Shown here piece after piece: positions 36,630 to 46,582 of a stretch of 64,000 nucleotides of DNA (position 1 is the first letter of the stretch; every line of letters starts with the position of its first letter). The DNA is from Mycolicibacterium sp. MU0053 (GTDB taxonomy: Bacteria; Actinomycetota; Actinomycetes; Mycobacteriales; Mycobacteriaceae): positions 3,286,001 through 3,350,000 of the forward strand of contig NZ_OY726397.1 in the NCBI RefSeq assembly GCF_963378095.1. Direction: 5' to 3'. The translations under genes and the position numbers were made by a program. The notes under the pieces were generated by a model. That model was not told the origin of the DNA and searched no databases. It saw nothing but the letters and a program-made list of their open reading frames with translations.

Positions 36630-37883
36630 GTGGTCAGTGTGGGCACCGCCGATGACGCGATCGTCGCGTGCGCCCATGATCTCGCCGCCCGGGCCGATGA
36701 GGTCGCGGTGCAACTCAGCGAGCAGTTGGCGGGGTCGGTACCCGAATTCTTCGACGACGACGATCTGGTGCGTGAAGTCGAGGCCAGCGCGTACGGGAAT
36801 GTGGCGGCGATGCTCTCGGTGTTCCGGGCCGAGACGGTGGCCGAGCAGGTACCGATCCGGCCGGAAGTGACCGCGTTCGCCTCGACCGTCGCGCGGCGGC
36901 AATTGCCGCTCGAATCGCTGATCCAGTCCTACCGCGTGGGGCAGACGCTGTTCTCCCGGCTCTGGATGGATGTGCTCGCCGAGCGACTCACCGAACAGCA
37001 CGTGTTCATCGAGGCGTTGCACCAGAGCTTCGACGAGCTGAACATCTACCTCGATCGTGTTGTCGCCCAGTTGGTCTCCGATTACGAGCGCGAGCGCGAC
37101 CGATGGGTGCTGGGGGCGGCGGCGCGTCGCACCGCCGTGGTGGAGCGGCTGCTCCGCGGTGATCGCATCCCCGTTGAGCACGCCGGCCGCCAGCTCGATC
37201 ACGACCTGCGGGCCCCCCAGACCGCTCTGGTGGCCTGGATGCCCTCGCACGGCGAGGTGGACTTGCAGCTCGGCGCGCTGGCACGCACCCTGACCGCCCT
37301 GGCCGCCGCGGCGGGGGTGCCGCAAATGCTGATGCTGCCCGCCGGCACCTGCGCGATGTGGGCCTGGATCGCCGGCGAGCCCGATCCCGACCGACTCGCC
37401 GAATGCGCCGAGCAGCTCCCGAAGTCAGAGGTCTTGATCGCGGTCGGCCAGACCACCGCGGGCGCGGACGCGTTCCGGGTCAGTCACGAACAGGCGCAGC
37501 GGGCGCGCCGGGTCGCCGCCCGGATGCCGTCACCGCGGCGGCTGACCCTGCACGCCGACGTCGCCACGGTCGCGCTGCTCGCCGGTGAGGAGGAGGAATC
37601 CCGCCGTTTCGTGGCCCGGACCCTCGGCGAGCTCGCGGTCCGCACCACCGCGGCCGAGCAGTTGCGGGAGACATTGTGGGTCTTCCTGCAGGAGGGCGGC
37701 AACACCCGGCGGGCCAGCGAACGGCTGTTCATGCACCGCAACACCGTGCTTTACCGGCTACAGCGCATCGAGGCGCTGCTCGGCCATCCACTGCAGCGCC
37801 GGCGACTGGACCTCGAGGTGGCGTTACTGCTGACCAAGACGTTCGGCGAGGACATGCTGCCCGTCGATGCGCACTACACCTGA
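36630..37883 (+). CDS. PucR/CdaR-type transcriptional regulator
   Basis: This 417-residue regulator has a C-terminal helix-turn-helix of the PucR type (FLQEGGNTRRASERLFMHRNTVLYRLQRIEALLGHPL, about residues 348-384), preceded by a GGDEF-like regulatory domain and an N-terminal RsbRD-type helical domain. It starts at GTG ten bases after the monooxygenase gene, so it likely belongs to the same transcript and controls it. It overlaps the convergent acyl-CoA ligase gene by ten bases. Confidence 0.88.
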   Translation: MVSVGTADDAIVACAHDLAARADEVAVQLSEQLAGSVPEFFDDDDLVREVEASAYGNVAAMLSVFRAETVAEQVPIRPEVTAFASTVARRQLPLESLIQSYRVGQTLFSRLWMDVLAERLTEQHVFIEALHQSFDELNIYLDRVVAQLVSDYERERDRWVLGAAARRTAVVERLLRGDRIPVEHAGRQLDHDLRAPQTALVAWMPSHGEVDLQLGALARTLTALAAAAGVPQMLMLPAGTCAMWAWIAGEPDPDRLAECAEQLPKSEVLIAVGQTTAGADAFRVSHEQAQRARRVAARMPSPRRLTLHADVATVALLAGEEEESRRFVARTLGELAVRTTAAEQLRETLWVFLQEGGNTRRASERLFMHRNTVLYRLQRIEALLGHPLQRRRLDLEVALLLTKTFGEDMLPVDAHYT

Positions 37884-39424
37884 CGACTGCTGCTCGCCCA
37901 ATATGGCTGGCGCAGTTCGCGTTTGAGCACCTTGCCGGCCGCCGAGACAGGCAGCTGCGCCACGAAGTCGACGCTGGTCGGCGCCTTGTAGCCGGCGATG
38001 AACTGCTTGGCGTGCCGGCGGACCTCCGCCTCGGACGTGTGGGCACCAGGTCGCAGCACCACGACGGCGTGTACCCGTTCGCCCCACCGCGCGTCGGGAA
38101 TGCCGATGACCGCACACTGGGCCACCGCTGGATTGCGGGCCACCGCGCTCTCCACCTCGACCGAGTACACGTTCTCACCGCCGGTCACGATCATGTCCTT
38201 CATCCGGTCCACGACGAACACATAGCCGGCCTCATCCATGTATCCGCCGTCGCCGGTGTGCATCCACCCGTCGCGCAGCGCAGCGGCGGTTTCCGCGGGT
38301 TTGTTCCAGTAACCGAGCATGACGTTGGCGCCGCGCACCACGATCTCACCGACGGTGCCCCGCGGCGCCTCGATGCCGGTCTCGTCGACGACACGCACCT
38401 CGCAGTTGGGTGCGGCGCGGCCGGCCGAACCCAGCAGTCGGGGCTCGGCGTGGTCCTCGGGACCGAGCAGCGTTGCGATGGGCGCCAATTCGGTCATCCC
38501 GTAGGCCTGGGTGAACGATGCCTGCGGCAGTGCGGCGGCGGCACGTTCGAGCATCGCCGCCGGAATCGGTGCGGCGCCGTAGAGGACCGCGCGCACGCTG
38601 GACAGGTCGTGCGCGGACAGGTCGGGGTGGTCGATGATCGCCTGGATCATCGTCGGCACCAGGGCGACGTCGGTGACGCGCTGGGATTCGACGGCCGCGA
38701 ACACCGCGCTCGGATCGAAGCGCGGCACAATCACGTGCGTGCCGCCGAGCAGCGTGGCGGCGCCCCAGGCCGCCAGGTCCGCCAGATGAAACATCGGCGC
38801 GGCATGCAGATAGCGGGTCTGGTGGCCCGCTCGGAACAAGTGGCCGGAGGCGATGGCGCCGAGCCACGACGTCACCATCGCGGCGTGCGAGAGCATCACG
38901 CCCTTGGGGTCGCCGGTGGTCCCGCCCGTGTAGAAGATGCCGGCCAGTTCGGCGCCGCCGCGCCTGGCATCCGGCACGCCGCGCGCGCCCGCGAGCAGGT
39001 CCTCGTAGTCCACCGTCGCCTCGGGGGCCGTACCGTCTCCGCAATACACCACCGCCGTCAGGTCCGGACAGCCGCCCCGGATCGCCGCCAGCATGCCGGC
39101 ATGCGCCTCGTCGACCAGCAGTACCTTGGCGTCGGAATCCCGTAGCGCATAACCGATCTCGGCCTCGCTCCAACGGGTGTTCAGCGGGGTCAGCACCGCG
39201 TCGGCCCACGGCACCGCCAGCAAGTATTCGTGGTAGCGGTCCGAGTTCAGCGCCAGAATCGCCACCCGGTCGCCGGTCCGTACGCCCAAATCGGTTAAGC
39301 CACCGGCCAAGCGGGCGACACGGTCGGCGACCTCCCGGAAGGTCCGGACCCGCCGGCCACAGATCGTCATGTCCATCTCGGGTGTCTGTTGAACACCTCG
39401 ATGCAATCCCTGGGTCAAATACAT
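37874..39424 (-). CDS. Acyl-CoA ligase (FadD-type, AMP-binding)
   Basis: This 516-residue member of the adenylate-forming family has the P-loop-like motif YTGGTTGDPKGVMLSHAAM (about residues 168-186), QAYGMTELAP, the A8 hinge GDGGYMDEAGYVFVVDRMKDMIVTGGENVYS and the A10 lysine in PVSAAGKVLKREL. It activates a carboxylic acid to its CoA thioester. The ATG at 39424 (MYLTQGLHRG) is the family start. It converges with the PucR gene and probably activates an acid formed by the neighbouring enzymes. The chain type is unknown. Confidence 0.9.
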   Translation of the reverse strand: MYLTQGLHRGVQQTPEMDMTICGRRVRTFREVADRVARLAGGLTDLGVRTGDRVAILALNSDRYHEYLLAVPWADAVLTPLNTRWSEAEIGYALRDSDAKVLLVDEAHAGMLAAIRGGCPDLTAVVYCGDGTAPEATVDYEDLLAGARGVPDARRGGAELAGIFYTGGTTGDPKGVMLSHAAMVTSWLGAIASGHLFRAGHQTRYLHAAPMFHLADLAAWGAATLLGGTHVIVPRFDPSAVFAAVESQRVTDVALVPTMIQAIIDHPDLSAHDLSSVRAVLYGAAPIPAAMLERAAAALPQASFTQAYGMTELAPIATLLGPEDHAEPRLLGSAGRAAPNCEVRVVDETGIEAPRGTVGEIVVRGANVMLGYWNKPAETAAALRDGWMHTGDGGYMDEAGYVFVVDRMKDMIVTGGENVYSVEVESAVARNPAVAQCAVIGIPDARWGERVHAVVVLRPGAHTSEAEVRRHAKQFIAGYKAPTSVDFVAQLPVSAAGKVLKRELRQPYWASSSRQV

Positions 39425-39651
39425 TGCTGCGCCTCTAACCAGGCTCGGGGGTCCAGCAGCGGACCCTGCGAAAAACTTGTCGGCTGAGGGTAAGCAGGCC
39501 CGACGCGTCGATCCGGGCGATGTTGCAGGATGTGGACGGCCCGTCGATAGTTTGTTCGCGTGCACAATCCCCCGGCCGAATCGACGTGCCGGCGAACTCC
39601 GCACGCTCCTTCTGACCCAATTGATCGTTCCGGCGAGATTAGGGTGGGGAG

Positions 39652-40767
39652 ATGAGAGTCGGCGTCCCGATGGAGACCAAGAACAACGAGTTCCGGGTGG
39701 CGATCACCCCGGCTGGGGTGCTGGAGTTGGCCCGGCGCGGTCATGAGGTGTCCATCCAGGCGGGCGCAGGCGCGGGCTCGGCCATCTCTGATCTGGACTA
39801 TTTGGCCGTCGGCGGCAAGATCGTCGATTCCGCCGAACGGGTGTGGACCGAGGCCGACCTGATCCTCAAGGTCAAGGAACCCGTCGAGGCCGAGTACCGG
39901 CACCTGTGCCGGGATCAGACCCTGTTCACCTACCTGCATCTGGCCGCGTCCAAGCCGTGCACCCAGGCGTTGCTGGCCGCCGGCACCACCGCGATCGCCT
40001 ACGAGACGGTTCAGTTGCCGGACGGTTCGCTGCCGCTGCTGGCACCCATGAGCGAGGTCGCCGGGCGGCTGTCGGCGCAGGTCGGCGCCTATCACCTGAT
40101 GCGTTCGCACGACGGCCGCGGGGTGCTGATGGGTGGCGTACCGGGCGTCGCGCCGGCCGAGGTGGTCGTGATCGGCGGCGGCACTGCCGGTTACAACAGC
40201 GCCCGGATCGCCGCCGGCATGGGCGCCGACGTCACGATCTTCGACATCAACCTCGAGCGGTTGCGGGACATCGATGCCGAATTCGGCGGGCGGATCCGCA
40301 CCCGCTACTCGTGGACCTCCGATTTGGCGGCCGCGGTCAAGGAAGCCGACCTGGTGATCGGCGCGGTGTTGACCCCGGGCGCGCATGCGCCGATGCTGGT
40401 ATCCAATTCCCTTGTCGCCCAGATGCGGTCAGGCTCGGTACTGGTCGACATCTCGATCGACCAGGGCGGCTGCTTCGAGGACTCCCGGCCCACCACCCAC
40501 GACGATCCGACGTTCATGGTGCACGAGAGTGTTTTCTACTGTGTGTCCAACATGCCCGGCTCGGTACCGCGCTCCTCGACCTTCGCCCTCACCAACGCGA
40601 CCATGCCCTACGTACTCGAGCTGGCCGACCGGGGCTGGCGGGCGGCCTGTCAGGCCGATCCCGCGCTGGCCAGGGGGCTCTCCACCCATGCCGGCGCGCT
40701 GCTGTCCGAGCGGGTCGCCGCCGACCTGAAGCTACCGTTCACCGACCCGGCCGACCTGCTGGCGTGA
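39652..40767 (+). CDS. ald: Alanine dehydrogenase
   Basis: This 371-residue NAD-dependent enzyme interconverts alanine and pyruvate (Rv2780). It starts [23 protein letters not shown]. The catalytic Lys75 ([10 protein letters not shown]) and His96 (YLHLAAS) are present, and the cofactor loop is [19 protein letters not shown] near residue 175. GGTGGGG precedes the ATG. The 227-base gap upstream holds no clear operator. The usual divergent regulator gene aldR is missing here; an acyl-CoA ligase gene lies there instead. Confidence 0.97.
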   Translation: MRVGVPMETKNNEFRVAITPAGVLELARRGHEVSIQAGAGAGSAISDLDYLAVGGKIVDSAERVWTEADLILKVKEPVEAEYRHLCRDQTLFTYLHLAASKPCTQALLAAGTTAIAYETVQLPDGSLPLLAPMSEVAGRLSAQVGAYHLMRSHDGRGVLMGGVPGVAPAEVVVIGGGTAGYNSARIAAGMGADVTIFDINLERLRDIDAEFGGRIRTRYSWTSDLAAAVKEADLVIGAVLTPGAHAPMLVSNSLVAQMRSGSVLVDISIDQGGCFEDSRPTTHDDPTFMVHESVFYCVSNMPGSVPRSSTFALTNATMPYVLELADRGWRAACQADPALARGLSTHAGALLSERVAADLKLPFTDPADLLA

Positions 40768-40774
40768 TCGCCGC

Positions 40775-41179
40775 TCAGTCCAACAGGTCACCGTCGACAT
40801 AGCACCACCGGCCGGCGCGCCTGGCGAACCGCGACCGCTCGTGCAACACACCTGCTCGGTGGTGGGCGATGAACTCGACCTCGCCGCGGGCATCGCCGGG
40901 TTGTCCGGCCCCGGTGGCGAGGATCTGCAGGCCGGTCCAGTGCGGCTGATCATCAGCGGTGAGCTCACCGGGCCGGGTGCGCGGATGCCAGGTCCGCCAG
41001 ACGAAATCCAGATCGCCGGTGGCATACGCGCTGTAGCGGGCCCGCATCAGGTCCTCGGCGGTGCCGGCCTGCCGCTCCCCCACATGCAGCGGTAGGCAGC
41101 AGGAACCGAACGCATCGTCGCGGCCGCAGGGGCAGGGGTCGGTGGCACGCACGGCCCCAGTCTGCCCGGCGCCCGCCAC
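40775..41179 (-). CDS. YchJ family (UPF0225) protein
   Basis: This 134-residue protein has an N-terminal SEC-C-like Cys motif, DPCPCGRDDAFGSCCLPLH (about residues 14-32), that likely binds zinc. The YchJ middle domain follows (AEDLMRARYSAYATGDLDFVWRTWHP). The start could be ATG 41179 or GTG 41152; the later one places the Cys motif nearer the N-terminus as in relatives. It follows the nitronate monooxygenase gene by 18 bases on the same strand. The molecular function is unknown. Confidence 0.85.
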   Translation of the reverse strand: MAGAGQTGAVRATDPCPCGRDDAFGSCCLPLHVGERQAGTAEDLMRARYSAYATGDLDFVWRTWHPRTRPGELTADDQPHWTGLQILATGAGQPGDARGEVEFIAHHRAGVLHERSRFARRAGRWCYVDGDLLD

Positions 41180-41197
41180 CGGCCGGGGATCGACTCC

Positions 41198-42214
41198 CTA
41201 CGGCGTGAGGCCGGCGATCACGTCGGCGGCCGGGCGGGCGGCGGCCGCGGCGAAGTTGGTCCCCGCCCACAGATTGGTGCCGGCCGGATCGCCGGCCGCG
41301 ACGGCCGCGCGCCGGATCGGCGAGGTCATGTAGTGCACCTCGGGATATCCGGCGGGCGCGAGATCGTCGAACCGGCGCATGAAGTCGTTGCGCAGGCCGC
41401 GGGCGAAGCGGCCCGAGAACGCCCGGGTGATCGCGGTTTCGGTGAAGTCCCCGGAGATCAGCGCCGTGCGGTGGACGGGGTTGGTACCGGCCTCGTCGGC
41501 GAGCAGCAGTGCGGTGCCCACCTGCGCCGCGGCCGCTCCGGCAGCCAACACCGAGGCCACGCCCCCGGCGCCGCCCAGACCGCCGGCCGCGATGATCGGC
41601 ACGTCGACCACACCGCGGACCGCCGCCAACAACGCGGAAAGGGACTGCTCGGGAGGCCGCCCGGTGGGGTTCCAGTTGGCACGGTGCCCGCCGGCTTCCG
41701 GTCCCTGCACCACCACCGCGTCGACACCCTGTGCGACGGCCGCAGCCGCCTCGTCGGCGCTGGTGACGGTCATCATCGTGGACATGCCCAGGCCGCGAAG
41801 CCGTTGCAGCACAGCCTGTTGCGGCAGGGCGAAGGTGAAAGACACCACCTCCGGGCGCAGGTCGGCGATCACCTCGAGCTTCTCCGACCAGCCGTCGTCG
41901 TCAAAGCGGGGCGGGCCGACCTCGACGCCGAACCGCTCGGCCAGCGCGGTCAGTTCCCCGCGGTACCGGAGCAGTTTCTCGGGCGCGGCCACACTGGCTT
42001 GCGGCACAAAGAGATTGACGCCGAGGGCTTGGGTGCTGGCTGAGCGTGCCGCGTGGAGATCTGTCGCCAACCGCTGTGCCGGTAGGTATCCCGCCGCGAG
42101 GAATCCCAGCCCGCCGGCGTTGGATACCGCGGCGGCCAGTGCCGGCGTGGTGGGGCCCCCGGCCATCGGGGCGCCCACCAGGGGCACCTCGAGGTCGGCC
42201 AGGGTGAAGGTCAT
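41198..42214 (-). CDS. Nitronate monooxygenase (NPD family)
   Basis: This 338-residue FMN-dependent TIM-barrel enzyme oxidises alkyl nitronates such as propionate 3-nitronate (Rv2781c-like). It starts with VPLVGAPMAGGPTTPALAAAVSNAGGLGFLAAGY, the flavin-binding loop. QGPEAGGHRANW (about 166-177) carries the catalytic His region, and GGLGGAGGVASVLAAGAAAAQVGTALLLADE binds phosphate. Its ATG overlaps the pepR stop (ATGA), so it is coupled to pepR. Confidence 0.88.
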   Translation of the reverse strand: MTFTLADLEVPLVGAPMAGGPTTPALAAAVSNAGGLGFLAAGYLPAQRLATDLHAARSASTQALGVNLFVPQASVAAPEKLLRYRGELTALAERFGVEVGPPRFDDDGWSEKLEVIADLRPEVVSFTFALPQQAVLQRLRGLGMSTMMTVTSADEAAAAVAQGVDAVVVQGPEAGGHRANWNPTGRPPEQSLSALLAAVRGVVDVPIIAAGGLGGAGGVASVLAAGAAAAQVGTALLLADEAGTNPVHRTALISGDFTETAITRAFSGRFARGLRNDFMRRFDDLAPAGYPEVHYMTSPIRRAAVAAGDPAGTNLWAGTNFAAAAARPAADVIAGLTP

Positions 42215-43545
42215 CGGGTCCCTGCCCTCGCCCTGAGTCGGTGCGGCAGAGCACGGGTGGAGGAACACGGCCCGAGCACCGCGGCGCCGAACGGTTTGGT
42301 CAGCAGTTGGCGCGCCACGGCGTTGACCTCATCGAGGCGCACGGCGTCGATCTGCGCCAGCGTCTCATCGAGGCTGCGATGCTTGCCGTAGTTGATCTCG
42401 CTGCGGCCGATCCGGTGCATCCGCGAGGCCGAGTCCTCCAACCCGAGCACCAGTCCGCCGCGCAGCGAACCCTTGGCGATCCGGCATTCCTCTTCGGTGA
42501 TGCCGTCGGTGGCGATGTCTTCGAGGACGTCGAGGGCCACGGTGACCACCTCGTCGAACCGCTCGGGCAGGCAGCCCGCATACATCGACAAGGTGCCGGT
42601 GTCGGCGAAGGTGTCCACCATCGAGTAGACCGAGTACGCGAGCCCGCGTGACTCCCGAATCTGTTGGAACAGACGCGAACTCAGTCCGCCGCCCAGTGCA
42701 TTGTTGAGCACCGCCAGCGCCCAGCGATGCTTCCAGTTGCGGCCCGGCGCACGCACTCCGAGCATCAGATGGGTCTGCTCGGCGTCCCGGCTCACCAATT
42801 CCAGCGCCGGTAGCCCGCTCACCCGGCCGCTGCCGACCCGAGGGGCGGCAGCGTTGCGGCCCTCGACGATGCGCGCACCGAAATGCTCGCGCACCAGGGC
42901 CACCACCTCGTCGTGATCGACATTGCCGGCCACCGCGACCACCATCCGATCGGGGGTGTAGCGCCGCAGGTGGAACGAATGCAACTGGTTGCGTGTCATC
43001 GCCTCGACGGACTCCACGCTGCCGATCACCGGCCGGCCCACGGGGTGGGTGCCGAACATCGCCGAGGAGAACACGTCGCCGAGGGTGTCTTCCGGATCGT
43101 CATCGCGCATCGCGATTTCCTCGAGCACGACGTCACGTTCGACCTCGACATCCTCGGCCGCGCATCGCCCGTTGAGGACGACGTCGGCCACCAGGTCGAC
43201 GGCCAACGCCAGATCGCAGTCGAGCACATGCGCGTAATAGCACGTGTGTTCCTTGGCGGTGAACGCATTCAGTTCCCCGCCAACCGCATCCATGGCCTGG
43301 GCCATGCCGACCGCGGTGCGGGTGGGGGTCGCCTTGAACAGCAGGTGTTCGAGGAAATGTGCGGCACCGGCCACGGTGGGACCCTCGTCGCGGGAACCGA
43401 TGCCGACCCACACCCCGACTGAGGCCGAGCGTACCGACGGCACGAACTCGGTGACGACCCGCAGGCCGCCCGGTAGAGCGGTGCGGCGCACGGCCAACTG
43501 GTCGTGCGCCGCTCCGTCGGCTCTAGGCGTCGGCGGTCGCAACAT
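42211..43545 (-). CDS. pepR: M16 zinc peptidase PepR
   Basis: This 444-residue pitrilysin-like protease matches Rv2782c. The inverted zinc motif HFLEH is at residues 63-67 and the distal Glu is in the [20 protein letters not shown] region. The second half, with [13 protein letters not shown] and [23 protein letters not shown], gives the Arg/Tyr substrate pair. It overlaps the end of pnp by 23 bases and continues into the nitronate monooxygenase gene, giving a pnp-pepR-NPD operon as in other mycobacteria. Substrates are unknown. Confidence 0.93.
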   Translation of the reverse strand: MLRPPTPRADGAAHDQLAVRRTALPGGLRVVTEFVPSVRSASVGVWVGIGSRDEGPTVAGAAHFLEHLLFKATPTRTAVGMAQAMDAVGGELNAFTAKEHTCYYAHVLDCDLALAVDLVADVVLNGRCAAEDVEVERDVVLEEIAMRDDDPEDTLGDVFSSAMFGTHPVGRPVIGSVESVEAMTRNQLHSFHLRRYTPDRMVVAVAGNVDHDEVVALVREHFGARIVEGRNAAAPRVGSGRVSGLPALELVSRDAEQTHLMLGVRAPGRNWKHRWALAVLNNALGGGLSSRLFQQIRESRGLAYSVYSMVDTFADTGTLSMYAGCLPERFDEVVTVALDVLEDIATDGITEEECRIAKGSLRGGLVLGLEDSASRMHRIGRSEINYGKHRSLDETLAQIDAVRLDEVNAVARQLLTKPFGAAVLGPCSSTRALPHRLRARAGTR

Positions 43546-45787
43546 CCGTAGACGCCGGAGTGTCCTCCGGTGCCTCCGCTGCCGCGGCGTCGTCGTCAGC
43601 GACCAAGATCAACGAGATCTTGCCGCGGTTGTCGATGTCGGCGATCTCGACGCGCAGCTTGTCGGCCACCTTCACGACATCCTCGACCTTGTTGATGCGC
43701 TTGCCGCGCCCCAACTTCGAGATGTGCACCAGGCCGTCGCGGCCCGGCAGCAGCGACACGAACGCGCCGAAGTCGGTGGTCTTGACGACCGTGCCGAGGA
43801 ACCGCTCGCCGACCTTGGGCAGCTGCGGGTTCGCGATCGCGTTGATCTTGTCGATCGCGGCCTGCGCGGCCTCACCGTTGGAGGCGCCGACGAATACCGT
43901 GCCGTCGTCCTCGATGGAGATCGACGCGCCGGTCTCCTCGGTGATCGAGTTGATCATCTTGCCCTTGGGCCCGATCACCTCGCCGATCTTGTCCACCGGC
44001 ACCTTGATGGTGGTGATCCGCGGCGCGAACGGGCTCATCTCGTCGGGCTCGTCGATGGCCTCGGCCATGACCTCGAGGATGGTCAGCCGCGCGTCCTTGG
44101 CCTGGGCCAACGCGCCCGCGAGGACCTGCGACGGGATGCCGTCGAGCTTGGTGTCCAGCTGCAGCGCCGTGACGAACTCCTTGGTGCCTGCGCACTTGAA
44201 GTCCATGTCGCCGAAGGCATCCTCGGCGCCGAGGATGTCGGTCAGCGTGACGAAGCGTCTTTCGACGCCACCACCCTCAATTTCCACGTCATCGGACACC
44301 AGGCCCATGGCGATGCCGGCCACCGGCGCCTTCAGCGGCACACCGGCATTGAGCAGCGACAGCGTGGAGGCACAGACCGAACCCATGGAGGTGGACCCGT
44401 TGGAGCTCAGCGCCTCCGAGACCTGCCGGATGGCGTACGGGAACTCCTCGACGCTCGGCAGCACCGGCATCAACGCGCGCTCGGCGAGTGCGCCGTGGCC
44501 GATCTCGCGGCGCTTGGGCGAGCCGACGCGGCCGGTCTCACCGGTCGAGTACGGCGGGAAGTTGTAGTGGTGCATGTAGCGCTTGGAGGTTTCCGGTCCC
44601 AGCGAGTCGATCTGCTGGGCCATCTTGACCATGTCGAGGGTGGTGACACCCATGATCTGGGTCTCGCCGCGCTCGAACAGGGCACTGCCGTGCGCCCGCG
44701 GGATGATCGCAACCTCGGCCGACAGCGCCCGAATGTCGGTGACGCCACGGCCGTCGATGCGGAAGTGGTCGGTCAGAATGCGCTGCCGGACAAGCTTTTT
44801 GGTCAGCGCACGGAAGGCGGCGCCGATCTCCTTCTCGCGGCCGGTGTAGGTCTCGGCGAGGCGCTCGAGCACCTCGACCTTGATCTCGTCGGTCCGGTCG
44901 TTGCGCTCGTTCTTGCCGGCGATCGCCAGCGCGGCCGACAGCTCGTCGGTGGCCACCGAGGCCACCGAGTAGTAGACGTCCTCGCCGTACTCGGGGAACA
45001 GCGGGTAGTCGGCGGTCTCTTTACCGGCGGCGTCGTGCAGTTCCTGCTGCGCCTGGCACAGCGCGGCGATGAACGGCTTGGCGGCCTCGAGGCCCTCGGC
45101 CACGACGGCCTCGGTCGGTGCGGACGCGCCGCCGGCGATCAGGTCGATGACGTTGTCGGTGGCCTCGGCCTCGACCATCATGATCGCGACGTCGTCGGCC
45201 GTCTTACGACCGGCGACGACCATGTCGAACACCGCACGTTCGAGCTGCTCGACGGTGGGGAACGCGACCCACTGGCCGTCGATGAGTGCGACCCGGACGC
45301 CGCCGACCGGGCCGGCGAACGGCAGGCCGGAGATCTGGGTCGACGCCGACGCGGCGTTGATGGCCAGCACGTCGTACAGATCCTTGGGATCCAGGCTCAG
45401 GATGGTGACCACGACCTGGATCTCGTTGCGCAGACCGCTGACGAATGTGGGCCGCAGCGGCCGGTCGATCAGCCGACAGGTCAGGATCGCATCGGTGGAC
45501 GGCCGGCCTTCGCGACGGAAGAACGAGCCGGGGATGCGGCCGGCGGCATACATCCGCTCCTCGACGTCGATCGTCAAGGGGAAGAAGTCGAAATGGTCTT
45601 TGGGAGTCTTGCTGGCGGTCGTGGCGCTCAGCAGCATGGTCTCGTCGTCGAGGTAGGCCACGACGGCGCCGGCGGCCTGTTGGGCCAGCCGGCCGGTCTC
45701 GAAACGGATGGTTCGGGTGCCGAAGCTCCCGTTGTCAATGACGGCGGTCGATTCGAACACGCCTTCGTCAATCTCAGCAACAGACAT
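43523..45787 (-). CDS. pnp: Polyribonucleotide nucleotidyltransferase (PNPase)
   Basis: This 754-residue exoribonuclease degrades RNA with phosphate and can polymerise NDPs (GpsI/Rv2783c). It has two RNase PH domains, the second with [14 protein letters not shown] and [11 protein letters not shown], and [19 protein letters not shown] carries catalytic acids. A KH domain ([21 protein letters not shown] near 585) and an S1 domain ([26 protein letters not shown]) follow. The start [14 protein letters not shown] is that of M. tuberculosis; a longer frame begins at 45835. A strong hairpin sits in the leader. Confidence 0.97.
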   Translation of the reverse strand: MSVAEIDEGVFESTAVIDNGSFGTRTIRFETGRLAQQAAGAVVAYLDDETMLLSATTASKTPKDHFDFFPLTIDVEERMYAAGRIPGSFFRREGRPSTDAILTCRLIDRPLRPTFVSGLRNEIQVVVTILSLDPKDLYDVLAINAASASTQISGLPFAGPVGGVRVALIDGQWVAFPTVEQLERAVFDMVVAGRKTADDVAIMMVEAEATDNVIDLIAGGASAPTEAVVAEGLEAAKPFIAALCQAQQELHDAAGKETADYPLFPEYGEDVYYSVASVATDELSAALAIAGKNERNDRTDEIKVEVLERLAETYTGREKEIGAAFRALTKKLVRQRILTDHFRIDGRGVTDIRALSAEVAIIPRAHGSALFERGETQIMGVTTLDMVKMAQQIDSLGPETSKRYMHHYNFPPYSTGETGRVGSPKRREIGHGALAERALMPVLPSVEEFPYAIRQVSEALSSNGSTSMGSVCASTLSLLNAGVPLKAPVAGIAMGLVSDDVEIEGGGVERRFVTLTDILGAEDAFGDMDFKCAGTKEFVTALQLDTKLDGIPSQVLAGALAQAKDARLTILEVMAEAIDEPDEMSPFAPRITTIKVPVDKIGEVIGPKGKMINSITEETGASISIEDDGTVFVGASNGEAAQAAIDKINAIANPQLPKVGERFLGTVVKTTDFGAFVSLLPGRDGLVHISKLGRGKRINKVEDVVKVADKLRVEIADIDNRGKISLILVADDDAAAAEAPEDTPASTDVATADA

Positions 45788-45874
45788 AGATGTCCGCATG
45801 CCCTCTCTGGTATTCAAACTTTTTCGCGTCGTCACGCGTCCAGTCCCCAGATGCGGCTACGGCCGTCGATCGAA

Positions 45875-45897
45875 GCTGCCGGAATTCTTCCGGCAGC
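45875..45897 (-). promoter_or_regulatory. Perfect stem-loop in the pnp leader
   Basis: A 10-bp perfect stem (GCTGCCGGAA and TTCCGGCAGC) closes a three-base loop. It ends 88 bases upstream of the pnp ATG, within the 286-base gap between lppU and pnp. PNPase genes of other bacteria are autoregulated through a 5' leader stem that RNase III cuts. Here the role is inferred from position and strength only; a terminator is less likely because no gene on this strand ends just upstream of it. Confidence 0.55.
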
Positions 45898-46024
45898 CAC
45901 TACCGAAGACCGCCCACATTGGCGACCTTTCCCACTACGGGGAGCAGTGACGCGCTGGAACGGTGCGCGCGGTCTGCGCGAACCGCACCGATGTCCGCAG
46001 GCCGAACAGACCCGGAACAGCCTT

Positions 46025-46047
46025 ACTCTACACCGCGGGGCTGTCAA
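46025..46047 (-). promoter_or_regulatory. Possible pnp promoter elements
   Basis: On the minus strand TTGACA (46042-46047) and TAGAGT (46025-46030) look like -35 and TANNNT -10 elements, but they are only 11 bases apart, so at most one belongs to a working promoter. If TAGAGT is used, the pnp leader would be about 230 bases long and would contain the stem-loop. Confidence 0.3.
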
Positions 46048-46073
46048 AACCGACAAACGCGCAGGTTAGCGCG

Positions 46074-46559
46074 TCAGCGCTGGTTCTCCACGCACACGGT
46101 GAACAGGCGTTCCTCGTAGGCGTAGCCCTGCCCGCTCAGGCACTGATCGACGTTGGCGACGCCGGTCAGGATCTGGGTGGCGCGCTGGCGATGCGGCACC
46201 GAGCGATCGGCGCAGTCCACCCGGATCGGATCGGTGTGGTGCTCGGGGTGCACGCTCATGCAGCCGCCGACCACCCAGTCGATGTCCAGGCAGACCGTGC
46301 TGACCGTGTCCGACAGCCCGCCCCGCTGGGAGTAGAACGAGTCCGCGTCGCGAGGGCATTGGTCACCGCCGGGGCCTTGGACCGTGGCGATCACCTTGTA
46401 GTTGGATTCCGCGCTCCCGCAGGCCACCTCGTGGGCCTCGGGGCGGTCGATGGCGCCGCCGACCCGAAGGCAGTCCCCCACGTCGAGATCGTTGGCTCGC
46501 GTGTTGGCCGGCGGAACCTCGGCACAGCCGGTCACCCAGGCCGCCGCGATGATCACCAC
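46074..46559 (-). CDS. lppU: Lipoprotein LppU
   Basis: This LppU family protein (Rv2784c) has a lipobox VTGC at residues 9-12 (counting from GTG 46559) and a Cys-rich exported domain (VGDCLRVGG, VACGSAESNYKVIA, TVCLDIDWVVGGCMSV, VDQCLSGQGYAYEERLFTVC). From the GTG the signal peptide lacks a positive N-region. Nine codons upstream an in-frame CTG (46586) would give MTHRRVIPA before the hydrophobic core, a much better lipoprotein signal, and would overlap the rpsO stop by four bases. The true start is therefore uncertain. Its role is unknown. Confidence 0.85.
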   Translation of the reverse strand: MVIIAAAWVTGCAEVPPANTRANDLDVGDCLRVGGAIDRPEAHEVACGSAESNYKVIATVQGPGGDQCPRDADSFYSQRGGLSDTVSTVCLDIDWVVGGCMSVHPEHHTDPIRVDCADRSVPHRQRATQILTGVANVDQCLSGQGYAYEERLFTVCVENQR

Positions 46560-46582
46560 GGCGGGGATGACGCGGCGATGAG

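Noticed and set aside
43244..46069. Very long plus-strand open frame opposite pepR and pnp
   Set aside because: It is antisense to two certain genes and has an Arg/Gly/His/Asp-rich composition typical of reverse-strand frames in high-GC DNA, with no domain.
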